A model generated the notes under the pieces. That model made no database searches. It was not told the DNA's origin and saw only the letters and a program-made list of their open reading frames with translations. Below are positions 36,501 to 45,239 of a DNA stretch of 64,000 nt, one piece after another (position 1 is the stretch's first letter; every line of letters begins with the position of its first letter). This stretch comes from JAXGPP01 sp964436865 (GTDB lineage Bacteria; Planctomycetota; Planctomycetia; Pirellulales; Thermoguttaceae): NCBI GenBank assembly GCA_964436865.1, contig CAYTFK010000002.1, forward strand, positions 24,161 through 88,160, in the 5' to 3' direction. Both the position numbers and the translations under genes were made by a program.

Positions 36501-37291
36501 CGTGCACGGCAAGGCCAGGAGAGCGATTGACGCTGGCCCTGGTGCACTTGGACGTCGACACGGGAGCCGCGATTGAGCGTTGGCCGATCGCCGACTTTCA
36601 GGACCTTTGGAACGGCAGGCTGCACTGTCCGGCGACAGTCGCAGACCGGCGGATTATCGTGGCGGCAGCCGGTCACGTACTGTGCTGCGATGGCGCAGGG
36701 CGGCTCGTTTGGCTGCGGCGGCAGACATGGATCCGCCCGCCGGGAAGCGACTACTCGCGTGCGCGGTGGTGGATGGAGCAGCACCACAGTCCGCCGCTGG
36801 CGTCGGCGGGGGCAGTCTATGTGCTGCAGCCGGGAAGCTGGGATGTAGAATGTATCGATTTGGAGACCGGCGGCCTGCGTTGGCGGCGGACGCTCGTCGA
36901 GCCCAATCGCCTGCTGGGCATCAGCTCAGGCCGACTGCTCGTGGAAACTGGCGACGGCCTGGAGGCAATGGACGCTGCCAGCGGAGAGCTCCTCTGGCAC
37001 CGCGACCTGGATGGATTGTGTGGCGCGATGCCCGGCCAGGATTCGAGAAACATTTGCTGCGCCACGCTCGTTAAGACCAAGGAAGGAGGCAAGCCTCCCC
37101 GGCTCGAACTGGTTTGGCTTGACGCAACCAGCGGCACGCCCGAACGGACGGCTGCCGTCGACCTGCTCGACTGGCCGGAACCGCTGGCCGGCCCCTTCAT
37201 CGCGGCGGGCGGCCGAATGTGGGGCCTGTTTGCCGACCAGGCGGCGCCGGCCCAACGAGAAATCCGTCAACTGGCATTGACGGATGAGTAG
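33545..37291 (+). CDS. Large exported protein with C-terminal PQQ-like beta-propeller
   Basis: 1248 residues. A signal peptide lies at about 1-30 (AIFSCAIFWAAGAVLAAG). Residues about 40-420 form a beta-rich region reminiscent of planctomycete-specific DUF1583-type sequences (uncertain), followed by a helical region (about 430-840) with tetratricopeptide-like pairs. From about 860 to the end PQQ/quinoprotein-like repeats appear (ASGRQAWIQRP, ESGRPLWAAKP, ETGGLRWRRTL, ASGELLWHRDL). It has no obvious catalytic site, so it is probably a scaffold or binding protein. The ATG at 33545 gives the signal peptide; a GTG at 33500 is possible. First of a co-oriented run ending at 50641. Confidence 0.8.
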   Translation: MDECRLGQRLHSLAIFSCAIFWAAGAVLAAGSDASAPQSPDFFAAYEDDETSPEESRLRELLEPAQGEPFEIGKDRRRDREMNRVAGFARLKAGWPGGKAWRFSFWEVKELVWHIWNGNRGVSFRYYPEFNQAWAAYATSREGSAPRPARWVFAAGDGDRYRRSGIGTAELHYADGRLIMSRGDLQLLSVPFAGPPDEVYLELNAYVRGLDLVPSEIPPAPLELPPRPWPPARLNWQLRAPDRRPQDPPGYTWAELPDGTVELKADARARSVFAATEIGEPGFREYLFEVENATPGTGVFLADRDGKERARVAFFRHQQSGETTFGLQWPGANDVKQSVDDRRQIVPRAGDRRWLRLVMAAGVVKCWTSLDGLTWSQASPTSEGWEGSPGQAGVYCCTADEPRSIRLKNLAIRPLPILSTLVPDSLVRAVPPLTGASDAAAWDKLVADSQPPDVPPHLWRRASLVRTLIDNGKQPMSQSLLDELIEDVVETSRDAEFLVRFLTEVALIHSLNRWEDCERYERHWERLGKRLARLGHPSPFAVVSPAMLRTDFWHGRRLSAFPSTLLRYDLFCQAGLENWAAVSDYARQMLFWNRRSHEHSLGLESAWHVVEWAEAQAAIRAPEHRASRRSISPLWQDGLVEHLSKEGYNTLTELHAALEGQTYREAAQIMGTAAQNTELGLLPDRHDPRLTVSLPLAFQQAIEQHPALRAEMETSFGAVGSVRLSEAAVAGDAERIAAITIQLYGTSAAAAAHQWLGDRALARGKFAAAVDHFKQALRGASPAQQTDILARMRLAEAYLGDGSSGLAVESTVRVGTGSLSAGQFEELVSQIHQRCRKQAESLPETCPKPGEYILQPWARIDGSRVKRAGGLPDRGLDWAARQSGVVIAGRHMIVNNQVDQVAFDLASGRQAWIQRPSLEDKDQQWPLVVMKPVARGERVYVRRLASGGPEVACLETESGRPLWAAKPDSYVASDPLFIGDELLVLSCTARPGERLTLALVHLDVDTGAAIERWPIADFQDLWNGRLHCPATVADRRIIVAAAGHVLCCDGAGRLVWLRRQTWIRPPGSDYSRARWWMEQHHSPPLASAGAVYVLQPGSWDVECIDLETGGLRWRRTLVEPNRLLGISSGRLLVETGDGLEAMDAASGELLWHRDLDGLCGAMPGQDSRNICCATLVKTKEGGKPPRLELVWLDATSGTPERTAAVDLLDWPEPLAGPFIAAGGRMWGLFADQAAPAQREIRQLALTDE

Positions 37292-37413
37292 ACCCGAAAT
37301 CCCCCTCCCGCTCGTCGCTGGATGAGGCCCAACTCAGCATGACATGCGGCTTGACACTGGTTTCTGGCCTGACCACAATCGCTCGGGGCTGCCTGCAAAA
37401 CCGGAACAGTCAC

Positions 37414-38580
37414 ATGAGGCGAGATTCGGTCGCCGTGCCGGCGTTGGGCGCGCTGGTGGCGGTGTATTTCGCGTGCGCCGTGGCCCTCGGCGAGGGAGAA
37501 TGGGAAATAACTGCCGAGAGCGAACGGGCGCTGGCGGTGGGCCTGGAGTGGATGGCCCGCAACCAGGGTCCCGAGGGGAACTGGACTTCCAACGACCTCG
37601 GGTTGGTGAGCACGGGGGCACTGGCTTTTCTTGCCGCCGGCCACATGCCCGGCCACGGGCGGTATGGCGACAACATTGATCGGGCATTGGATTATGTGCT
37701 CCGCAACAGCCGACCCTCGGGTTTGCTCAACATCGCCGAAGAGCGCCGCGGTATGTACAACCATGGCCTCTCGACCTTTGTCTTGGGGCAGATCTACGGT
37801 ACGACGAGCGATCCGCGGATCGGACCGGTGCTCGACCGTGCGTTGAGGCTTATCTGCCAGACGCAGGCGGGCGACGGCGGATGGGACTACGTTGCGCGGC
37901 GGCAGGACCGAGGGCACGACCTCAGTCTGGCCGTAATGCAGTCGCTCGCCTTGCGAAGCGCGGTCGACAGCGGCCTCGAGATTCCACCTGAAGTCGTGGA
38001 ACTGGCCATTCAAAGCGTCCGCGAGCATTACCTTCCGCAGGGATGCCCGCGCGATGCGGACGAGGAGACGCAACAGCGCCATCCCGGACAGTTCACCTAT
38101 CAGAAAGGGGGCGGAAACGCCACTGTGGCGATGGCCGCCGCGGGCGTGGTCTGCCTGCAGGAATTCGGCCAGTACGGCGATTGGCGGATTGAGAAGAACA
38201 TGGAGGTGATTGCCGAAGCAATCCGCAAGGACGCCGATCCGGAAAAATGCAGGAAGCAGCGCCGCCCGCCATTCGATGCCTATACGCTCTATTACGTCGC
38301 GCAGGCCCTGTACCAGGTTGGTGGAGAGCACTGGCGCGAGCATTACCCCCGGCTTCGCGACAGCGTCGTTGCCAGCCAGATCGTCGACGATGATCGCGGC
38401 CAGCGCAACGGCATGTGGCAGGGAGAGTCGCGGGTACCCGGCCGGCCCGGCGATCTGTATCTGACCGCCGTTTGCTGTTTCACCCTGTCGATCCCTAATC
38501 GCTATCTGCCCATACTGCAGGAGGGCCAGATCGACAGCCTGAAGAAGTTCGGCGGCGGAAACGAAACTGCCGGGGATTAA
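37414..38580 (+). CDS. Exported squalene-cyclase/prenyltransferase-fold repeat protein
   Basis: 388 residues with a signal-like N-terminus (about 1-25) and alpha/alpha-barrel repeats of the terpene-cyclase/prenyltransferase type: ALAVGLEWMARNQGPEGNW, ALRLICQTQAGDGGWDY and ALYQVGGEHWREHY. It lacks the DxDD of true cyclases. Proteins of this kind are common in planctomycetes next to MoxR/VWA clusters and are usually described only by fold. Start at 37414 gives the signal peptide. 122 bp downstream of the PQQ protein and 46 bp before the first VWA gene. Confidence 0.75.
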   Translation: MRRDSVAVPALGALVAVYFACAVALGEGEWEITAESERALAVGLEWMARNQGPEGNWTSNDLGLVSTGALAFLAAGHMPGHGRYGDNIDRALDYVLRNSRPSGLLNIAEERRGMYNHGLSTFVLGQIYGTTSDPRIGPVLDRALRLICQTQAGDGGWDYVARRQDRGHDLSLAVMQSLALRSAVDSGLEIPPEVVELAIQSVREHYLPQGCPRDADEETQQRHPGQFTYQKGGGNATVAMAAAGVVCLQEFGQYGDWRIEKNMEVIAEAIRKDADPEKCRKQRRPPFDAYTLYYVAQALYQVGGEHWREHYPRLRDSVVASQIVDDDRGQRNGMWQGESRVPGRPGDLYLTAVCCFTLSIPNRYLPILQEGQIDSLKKFGGGNETAGD

Positions 38581-38626
38581 CCCCGGGACACCAGGTACAC
38601 GGCATAGAGATCCACCCCTTCGCACC

Positions 38627-41086
38627 ATGTTTCTTTCCCCCTGGTTTGCCATTGCGGGACTGGCGGCGGCGCTCGGGCCGGTGATTATTCACCTGCTCAA
38701 TCGGCAGCGGTATCGCGTCGTCGAGTGGGCAGCCATGGATCTGTTGCGACAGGCGGCGACGCGCAACCGGCGGATCATGCGAATCCGCGACTTGCTCCTG
38801 CTGATCCTGAGGACCGCTGTGGTCGTGTTGTTTGGGCTGGCGATGGCACGGCCCTATCTCTCGACTGCAGCGAAGGCCGTTGAAGCCGATCAACCGGTGC
38901 ACGCTGTGCTCCTGGTGGACAACAGCTTGAGCATGGGCTACCAGCGTCTCGAGGGCACTCTCCTGGACACGGCCAAGCAGAGGACCCGAGAGTTCATCGA
39001 TCGATTGCCGCCGGGAAGCCGCATCTCGGTGCTGCCGATGTGCGGCCCGGCGGGCGAGTTTAGCCTGACCGGATATAGCACGGAGCAAGACGCCCTGGAA
39101 GCCCTCGACAGCATCAAATCGGTCGACCGCAGCGCACCGGCACTGGCGGCGATGGATCTGGCCCAAGAGGCCTGCCGCCGGGTGCCCACTCCGGTGGCGA
39201 AACAGATCGTGTTCATATCCGACCAGCAGGCGTCGAATTGGCCGGCCGAGATCAATCCAAGCCAGATCGAACGGTTGATGGCACCGGTGCAACTGGTCCA
39301 AGTGTCGCCCGATGAATGGGAGAACGCCTGGGTGGCAGGGTTGGAACTGCAGGACGGTATCGCCGATCTCTCCACGCCGGGCGTCTTCCTGGCCACGATC
39401 GCTTATCAAGGCCCCGCGCCGCGGCACGACGTCCAGGTGACGCTTGCGCTCGACGGCCGGCCGGTAGCGGCGCAGACCATCGACCTCCATCCCGGCCAGG
39501 TCCGCGAGGTGCGGTTTCCCGACTGTGAGTTCGACACCACGGTGGAACCGGGGCGAGCGAACTTCGTGACGGCGGCGGTTTCTATCCCCCATGACCGCCT
39601 GCCGGGGGACGATGAGCGCGTGCTGTCGGTGCCGGTCGTGGCAGGGCTGCCGGTGGTGTTCGTCGATCAACTGGGCGATCGTGAAGATCGGCAGAGGAAT
39701 CGGCTGGGAGAGACTTGCCGGCTGCGAAGGCTTTTGGCGCCAGGGACCGGCGCGGACAACGGCACGCGCCAACTGGTCCAGATCCGGCACCTGCGGATCG
39801 ACCAGCTTGACCGACACGTGCTGCAAGACGCTCGCCTGGTGGTGATTGCGGGCGTGGACGAGCCAGGCAATTCGGTCTCGCTGTTGCGGGAGTACCTTGA
39901 ACAGGGAGGGTCGCTGGTCATCGGAGCGGGTGGAGACTTCAATCCGGCGGCATGGTCGGAGGCTGCCTGGCGCGAAGGGCTGGGCATTCTGCCGGCACCG
40001 CTCAAGCCGGTCGCCGTAGGGGGCGTACCGGGGGCTGCCGCCGGCGCGATCAAGCCGTTTCAGCTCGATACTCGTTCCATGATCCACGACTACTTCCAGC
40101 TTGAACAGACCTCGGCCAGCGAGCTGGAGGATCTCTACCGCCAGCCGTATTTCTTCAAGGCAGTGGAGGCCGATCTCAGCGAGTCGGTGATCGAAACGCT
40201 CGTCAGCCAGGTGAGTCGACAGGCCGCCGAGCGACGCAAGGTTCTGGACGACTGCTACGCAAGGCTGGAGGCGCTGGCTGAGCTCGAAGTGCGGCGTCCG
40301 CTCAGCGAGGAAGAACGCCACGAGCGGACAACACTGGAATCGGAGCGCGACCAGACGCGGCCGCACTGGCTGCTGACCGGCGTGGCGGGCGGCCACGGCG
40401 ACGGCTCGCTCTCGCCCGAGGAGACGGCCGAACGGTCGCGTCCGCGTGTGCTGGCACGTTTCAGCAACCAGGTGCCGTTCATGATCGAAAGGCAAATCGG
40501 TGCCGGCCGGGTGCTGTTCGTCTCCACCGGTGTGTACCGCGACTGGAACACCTTGACGACGACCCACGCCGTACTCATTCTCGACCGCATCTTCCGCCGC
40601 CTGCTCGAGATGACGCTGCCGGTGCGGAACCTCGACACTGCAGGCCGGATCGTGCTGCCGGTGGCCGCCGAAGAGCGGCAGCACCAATTCCGGCTGGTGC
40701 AACCCGGCGGCAAGGAGTCGCCGTTGTCGGTCGACGCGCTCGGCCCGGAACGCTATGGCGTCATGGTAGAGAACCCCTCTGAACGAGGCGTTTACCAGGT
40801 CCAGGCACGGCCGGCGCAAGATACGCCAGGCGAGTCGTGGCAGGTTCGGCTTGCCGTGAACGGCCCGGCGTATGAATCGGATCTCACGCCCCTCGACGAG
40901 CAGGATCTCACCGAGCGGCTGGCCGGTTTCCGTTGGACCGCGACCGGTCAGATGATCACGCTCGCCGCGGCTCCGCGGGAAGGGCGCGATTTCTGGAAAT
41001 GGCTCATCGTCGCCGTGATTGCCGGCCTGCTTGGTGAGCTGCTGTTCGTCGCCTGGCCATCGCTGCGCGGAGGGCGGGCGCCATGA
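38627..41086 (+). CDS. BatA-type membrane protein with VWA domain
   Basis: 819 residues. The N-terminus FLSPWFAIAGLAAALGPVIIHLLNR is the BatA membrane motif, followed by a second helix (LLLLILRTAVVVLFGLAMA). A von Willebrand A domain begins at about 88 with the metal-site motif DNSLS (AVLLVDNSLSMGY). A long periplasmic beta/helical region follows and a C-terminal helix (FWKWLIVAVIAGLLGELLFVAW) re-enters the membrane. It overlaps the next gene by 4 bp (ATGA), so translation is coupled. Likely forms a complex with the neighbouring VWA, DUF58 and MoxR proteins. Confidence 0.85.
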   Translation: MFLSPWFAIAGLAAALGPVIIHLLNRQRYRVVEWAAMDLLRQAATRNRRIMRIRDLLLLILRTAVVVLFGLAMARPYLSTAAKAVEADQPVHAVLLVDNSLSMGYQRLEGTLLDTAKQRTREFIDRLPPGSRISVLPMCGPAGEFSLTGYSTEQDALEALDSIKSVDRSAPALAAMDLAQEACRRVPTPVAKQIVFISDQQASNWPAEINPSQIERLMAPVQLVQVSPDEWENAWVAGLELQDGIADLSTPGVFLATIAYQGPAPRHDVQVTLALDGRPVAAQTIDLHPGQVREVRFPDCEFDTTVEPGRANFVTAAVSIPHDRLPGDDERVLSVPVVAGLPVVFVDQLGDREDRQRNRLGETCRLRRLLAPGTGADNGTRQLVQIRHLRIDQLDRHVLQDARLVVIAGVDEPGNSVSLLREYLEQGGSLVIGAGGDFNPAAWSEAAWREGLGILPAPLKPVAVGGVPGAAAGAIKPFQLDTRSMIHDYFQLEQTSASELEDLYRQPYFFKAVEADLSESVIETLVSQVSRQAAERRKVLDDCYARLEALAELEVRRPLSEEERHERTTLESERDQTRPHWLLTGVAGGHGDGSLSPEETAERSRPRVLARFSNQVPFMIERQIGAGRVLFVSTGVYRDWNTLTTTHAVLILDRIFRRLLEMTLPVRNLDTAGRIVLPVAAEERQHQFRLVQPGGKESPLSVDALGPERYGVMVENPSERGVYQVQARPAQDTPGESWQVRLAVNGPAYESDLTPLDEQDLTERLAGFRWTATGQMITLAAAPREGRDFWKWLIVAVIAGLLGELLFVAWPSLRGGRAP

Positions 41087-43530
41087 GTGTGTCCTCGCTC
41101 TTTGGCCGGCTGCTGGGACTGGAACAGGCGGAAGCGATCGAGCGAGTCGAGCCGTCTCTGGCGGCGCCGTGGGCTCGGGAATCGCCGGCATGGCTGGTGC
41201 TTGGCGGGATCGCGATGGCGGCGCTGGCAGTGGCTGTCTACGCCCGGTACCAGCCTACGCGGCGGCATCGTGCCCGGTGGGCGCTGGCGGTGGTGCGTGC
41301 GAGCCTGCTGTTGCTGTTGCTGATCATCCTCGCCGAGCCAGTGCTTGCGGTCCGCACGGTAAACCGCCTCCGTCCGGCGCTGTGGCTGCTGGTGGACGGC
41401 TCCGAGAGCATGTCAATCAGTGACGATCTGCCGGAGAGCGACCGCCTGCGGCTGGCCGCGGCGGCCGGCCTGGGGCAGGCATCGCGGCCCGAACGTGCCG
41501 CCGGGACCCCTTCGCGAATGGATTACCTGAAAGCCATGCTCCAGAGGCCGGACAGGAATGTGCTCCAGAGGCTGGAGGAGAGATTCCGCCTGCGAATCTT
41601 CCTGTTTGACCGCAACGACGGGGTGCGGGGGCTGGAATTGTCGAGCGGCAACGACCCCCGCCTTGATCCGGCACACATTGCCTCGCAGCTAACCGCGGTC
41701 GGCGACGTCACCGCGTTGGGCGCGGCAATGGAGGATCTGGGCCGGCGCCAGAGCACGAGCAATGTCGCGGGTCTGGTTGTGTTCAGCGATTTCAACCAGA
41801 ACTCGGGGCTTTCTCCGCTCGACGCGGCCAGGCGACTTGGCGTGAGCGTCTACACGGTGGGCATCGGTCCGGTGGCGGCGTTGGATCTGGCGGTCGATCT
41901 TCAGGTGCCGCCGCTGTTGAAGAAAGACGAACGGTCCCCGCTGACGGCGACCGTGCGTCAAGACGGGCTCGCCGGGCAAAGCGTGACGGTGAGATTCTTC
42001 AGCCGGGAACTGACGGCTGCCGGCAGCGATGCACCGGCGATCGAAATCGGTCAACGTACAATCGACTTGCACGACGCGGTCGAAACGATCGAAATGCCGT
42101 ACGTTCCGGCGACGACGGGACGCTATGTTCTGAGCGCCGAGATCGACGCGATTGAAGGCGAGGTGGTCGGGGAAAACAATCGCGCGTCCCGCGAGACGAC
42201 CGTCCGCGACGACTATCTGCGGCTGCTGTATGTGGAATACGAGCCTGCCTGGGAATGGCGCTTTGTCAAAGAGGTCTTCCATCGCGACAAGCTCGTCGGC
42301 CAGCGCGGTTTCCGGACCTTCCTCCGTTCGGCCGACCCCCGGGTGCGCGCGGCGAATGAGCTGTTTCTGACAACACTCACGCCGCCGCGAAGCGAGTTCT
42401 TCGCGCACGACGTGATCATCCTCGGCGACATGCCGGCATCAGCCCTGAGCCCCGGCTTCTGCCGTATGACCAGGGAGTACGTCGATCAGTTTGGCGGCGG
42501 GCTGGTGGTCGTCGCGGGGTCGCGATACGGACCTGGAGAGCTGGCCGGCACGCCGCTGGGCGATCTTCTGCCGGTGAAAGTCGATCCACACGCGAGGCGT
42601 CGGGATCGCCAGCCGTTCGAAATCGCACGGACGGCCGACGCCGCACAATACGATTTCATGCAGTTGGGTGCGAGCGATGCGGAGAATGCCAAGGCGTGGG
42701 GAAATCTGGGCCCGCTGGCGTGGTATCAGCCGATCGAACAACTGCGACCACTGGCCACCGCGCTCGCCGTACACCCGACCGACAAGTGTGGCGACGGTCA
42801 ACAACCGCAGCCGATCATCGCCGCACAGTACTACGGGCGCGGCGAGGTAGTCTACATCGGTTTCAACGAACTGTGGCGTCTGCGCAAGAAGTACGGGGAA
42901 CAGTACTATCGCCAGTTCTGGGGCCAGTTGATCCACCGCCTTGCACTGCGACACGCCTTGGGAATCCAAAAACGGTTCGTGGTGCGAACCGATCGCAAGC
43001 AGTATCGGGCCGACGATCACGCGCTGGTTACCGTTGAAGCCTATGACGCCGACTTCCGGCCGCTGGGGGAAGAGAAGCTCCCTGATGGCAAGCTGGAGGC
43101 GGAACTCATTCTGCCGTCGCGAAACTCGATTGACGAGTCGGGCGCGCGCCCGCTGGCGGTGAGCCAGCTTCGCGAGGGAATCTATGAAGCCAGGGTTCCC
43201 GTCTTCGCGGGGGGCGAACATCGAATCCGTGTGCGGGACCCCATCACCGGCGAACCGGTAGAAGCGAGCTTCCGCGTGGTCAGCACTTCGATCGAGCGGC
43301 AGAGGGCGGTCCGCGACACCGCGCTGGCCGAGAGCCTGGCCAGTGCCACCGGAGGCCGAAGCTATGACCTGACGACGCTCGATCGGCTGCCGGACGAGAT
43401 CGGCGCGTCAGCCAGGACGGAAACCAGCGTGGAAGTAGTGCCGCTCTGGAACACTTGGCTGACGTTTGTCGCCGTGGTCGGTTTGATGCTGGGCGAATGG
43501 TTCGGACGGAAATGGGTGAACCTGCCATGA
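41083..43530 (+). CDS. Membrane-anchored VWA-domain protein
   Basis: 815 residues with two N-terminal membrane helices (about 38-55 and 66-88) and a VWA domain starting LWLLVDGSESM, in which DGSES supplies the metal-site DxSxS. The body contains an Ig-like region (PLTATVRQDGLAGQSVTVRF) and a glutamine-amidotransferase-like Rossmann region near 430-560 with FGGGLVVVAGSRYGPGEL. A last membrane helix lies near 790-812. It overlaps both the preceding and following genes by 4 bp (ATGA). Confidence 0.83.
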   Translation: MSVSSLFGRLLGLEQAEAIERVEPSLAAPWARESPAWLVLGGIAMAALAVAVYARYQPTRRHRARWALAVVRASLLLLLLIILAEPVLAVRTVNRLRPALWLLVDGSESMSISDDLPESDRLRLAAAAGLGQASRPERAAGTPSRMDYLKAMLQRPDRNVLQRLEERFRLRIFLFDRNDGVRGLELSSGNDPRLDPAHIASQLTAVGDVTALGAAMEDLGRRQSTSNVAGLVVFSDFNQNSGLSPLDAARRLGVSVYTVGIGPVAALDLAVDLQVPPLLKKDERSPLTATVRQDGLAGQSVTVRFFSRELTAAGSDAPAIEIGQRTIDLHDAVETIEMPYVPATTGRYVLSAEIDAIEGEVVGENNRASRETTVRDDYLRLLYVEYEPAWEWRFVKEVFHRDKLVGQRGFRTFLRSADPRVRAANELFLTTLTPPRSEFFAHDVIILGDMPASALSPGFCRMTREYVDQFGGGLVVVAGSRYGPGELAGTPLGDLLPVKVDPHARRRDRQPFEIARTADAAQYDFMQLGASDAENAKAWGNLGPLAWYQPIEQLRPLATALAVHPTDKCGDGQQPQPIIAAQYYGRGEVVYIGFNELWRLRKKYGEQYYRQFWGQLIHRLALRHALGIQKRFVVRTDRKQYRADDHALVTVEAYDADFRPLGEEKLPDGKLEAELILPSRNSIDESGARPLAVSQLREGIYEARVPVFAGGEHRIRVRDPITGEPVEASFRVVSTSIERQRAVRDTALAESLASATGGRSYDLTTLDRLPDEIGASARTETSVEVVPLWNTWLTFVAVVGLMLGEWFGRKWVNLP

Positions 43531-45239
43531 GCGAGCTGTCGATCCTCCATCGGCGACTGCGGCGGCTTCTGCGCCGTCGGCGCTGGATGCGCCGCGGCCT
43601 GGTAGCGGCAACCGCAGGGCTCGTGCTCCTATCGGTAACGGCGGCTCTCTTTCTGGCCGACTGGCTGCTCGAAATGAGCCGTCTCGAGCGGATGCTCGCC
43701 ATGGCCGGAGCGGTGTTGCTCTCCGTTTTGGCCGTTCGTCGTTCTGTACGGCAGTGGCTCGGAAAGCGAGAAACAGAACTCGACGCGGCTTTGTGGGTGG
43801 AGAGACAGCAACAGATCGACAGCGAACTGGTGGCCGCACTGCAGTTCGAGTCGCCGCAGGCGGCCCAATGGGGCTCCGTCGAACTGGAACAGGCGGTGAT
43901 TGGCCGCGCCGCCGCTATCGGCGCGAAAATCGATGTGATGCAGGGCGTCTCCATCCGGCCGCTGGTTCGCCGGGGGCTCTGGCTGGCAGCGAGCGTTGCG
44001 GCGGCGGCGGCAGGGGTGTGGTTCTTTCCGCAACATGCGGCGACTTTTGCGGATCGCGTCCTGCTCGGAACGAACCGCTATCCGACCGCAACGAAGATCG
44101 ATGCGCTGCGAATCAACGGCCAGTCGATCGCGCTTCGAGATGCTCAAGTGCGCGTGAAATGCCCGTATGGCCAGCCGGTTGACTTCGAGGCCGAGTGTTC
44201 CGGGCGATTGCCGCTCGCCGGGCGCGCCGAGCTGCGCACGCGGGTCGGAGGCACAATTTCGCTCGCCCTGGAACCCGGGTCGGCCGAACATGTGTATCGC
44301 GGGCTGCTTCCCCGGCTGGTGGAGAGTGTGGAATACGAGTTGTACCTGGGCGATGCCCGGACCGATCCCGGATCGCTGGATGTGGTGCCGCTGCCGGTGA
44401 TTGATTTGGAACTGGTGGTGACACCGCCACCCTATTCCGGGGCCAATGCGCCGCCCGCCGTGTTGGGCGGCCTGCGCCAAGCCGCGGTTTTGGAGGGCTC
44501 CCAGGTTGAATTGCGAATCGCCTCCGACAAGCCGCTCCGCCAGGCGACTCTGATGCTCGACGATCAGCCGTTCGAATTGACGTACCGTGAAGCCCGAGCG
44601 GAAGTGGCGACGGGCGAAGCGGGCGGGGTCTCGGCACTCCAGCGACGGAAGCATTGGACCCTCGCGACGGCCGGCACTCCCCTGGAAGCCGTCACGAATC
44701 CGGTACGGTACTCGATCCAGGTGACTGACACGGACGGGTTGGGACTCGAACGGCCGCTTAGCGGAGTGATTCGCATCAAGCCCGACGATCCGCCACGAAT
44801 TGTCGCCAGCGCGGTGACGCGGCACGTATTGCCGGCGGCGAGGCCGACGATCCTGTTCGAGGCCGACGACGATCATGGTTTGGCTCGCGTAGTGGTCCGG
44901 CCTGAGGTCACGCGGGCCGACGGCCAGGTCGTGGCGACGGAGGTTCTGCCCGTATTCGTCCACGAGGAGAGTAGTGCATTGAGGACATCGATCCAGGAAT
45001 CCTATCGCCTCGATCTTGCGCCGCTGGAACTTGCCAAGGGGGACCAGGTGAAGATTGTCCTGGAGGCCGCAGACTATCGTGGATCGCGGCAGGGGAAGGT
45101 TGCTCAGACGGAACCGATCGTGTTCGAGGTCACTGACGAACAGGGGATTCTGGCGGCGCTCAGCGAATCGGACCGCGAGTCGGCCCGACAACTGCAGACG
45201 ATGATTGACCGGCAACTCGATGTGGGAGAAGAACCATGA
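43527..45239 (+). CDS. Membrane protein of the VWA/MoxR cluster (DUF4175-like)
   Basis: 570 residues beginning with a strongly basic segment (LHRRLRRLLRRRRWMRRG), then membrane helices at about 26-50, 55-72 and 145-165, and a large extracytoplasmic beta-sandwich region with repeated Ig-like motifs (VELRIASDKPLRQATLMLDD; RPTILFEADDDHGLARV). It resembles DUF4175-type proteins, but I cannot confirm this. The start at 43527 overlaps the previous stop (ATGA), and its stop overlaps the start of the coiled-coil gene in the same way. Confidence 0.78.
   Translation: MSELSILHRRLRRLLRRRRWMRRGLVAATAGLVLLSVTAALFLADWLLEMSRLERMLAMAGAVLLSVLAVRRSVRQWLGKRETELDAALWVERQQQIDSELVAALQFESPQAAQWGSVELEQAVIGRAAAIGAKIDVMQGVSIRPLVRRGLWLAASVAAAAAGVWFFPQHAATFADRVLLGTNRYPTATKIDALRINGQSIALRDAQVRVKCPYGQPVDFEAECSGRLPLAGRAELRTRVGGTISLALEPGSAEHVYRGLLPRLVESVEYELYLGDARTDPGSLDVVPLPVIDLELVVTPPPYSGANAPPAVLGGLRQAAVLEGSQVELRIASDKPLRQATLMLDDQPFELTYREARAEVATGEAGGVSALQRRKHWTLATAGTPLEAVTNPVRYSIQVTDTDGLGLERPLSGVIRIKPDDPPRIVASAVTRHVLPAARPTILFEADDDHGLARVVVRPEVTRADGQVVATEVLPVFVHEESSALRTSIQESYRLDLAPLELAKGDQVKIVLEAADYRGSRQGKVAQTEPIVFEVTDEQGILAALSESDRESARQLQTMIDRQLDVGEEP

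Noticed and set aside
38495..41191. 898-residue open frame antisense to the BatA-type gene
   Set aside because: Same reason: shadow of a VWA/BatA protein with clear motifs on the other strand.
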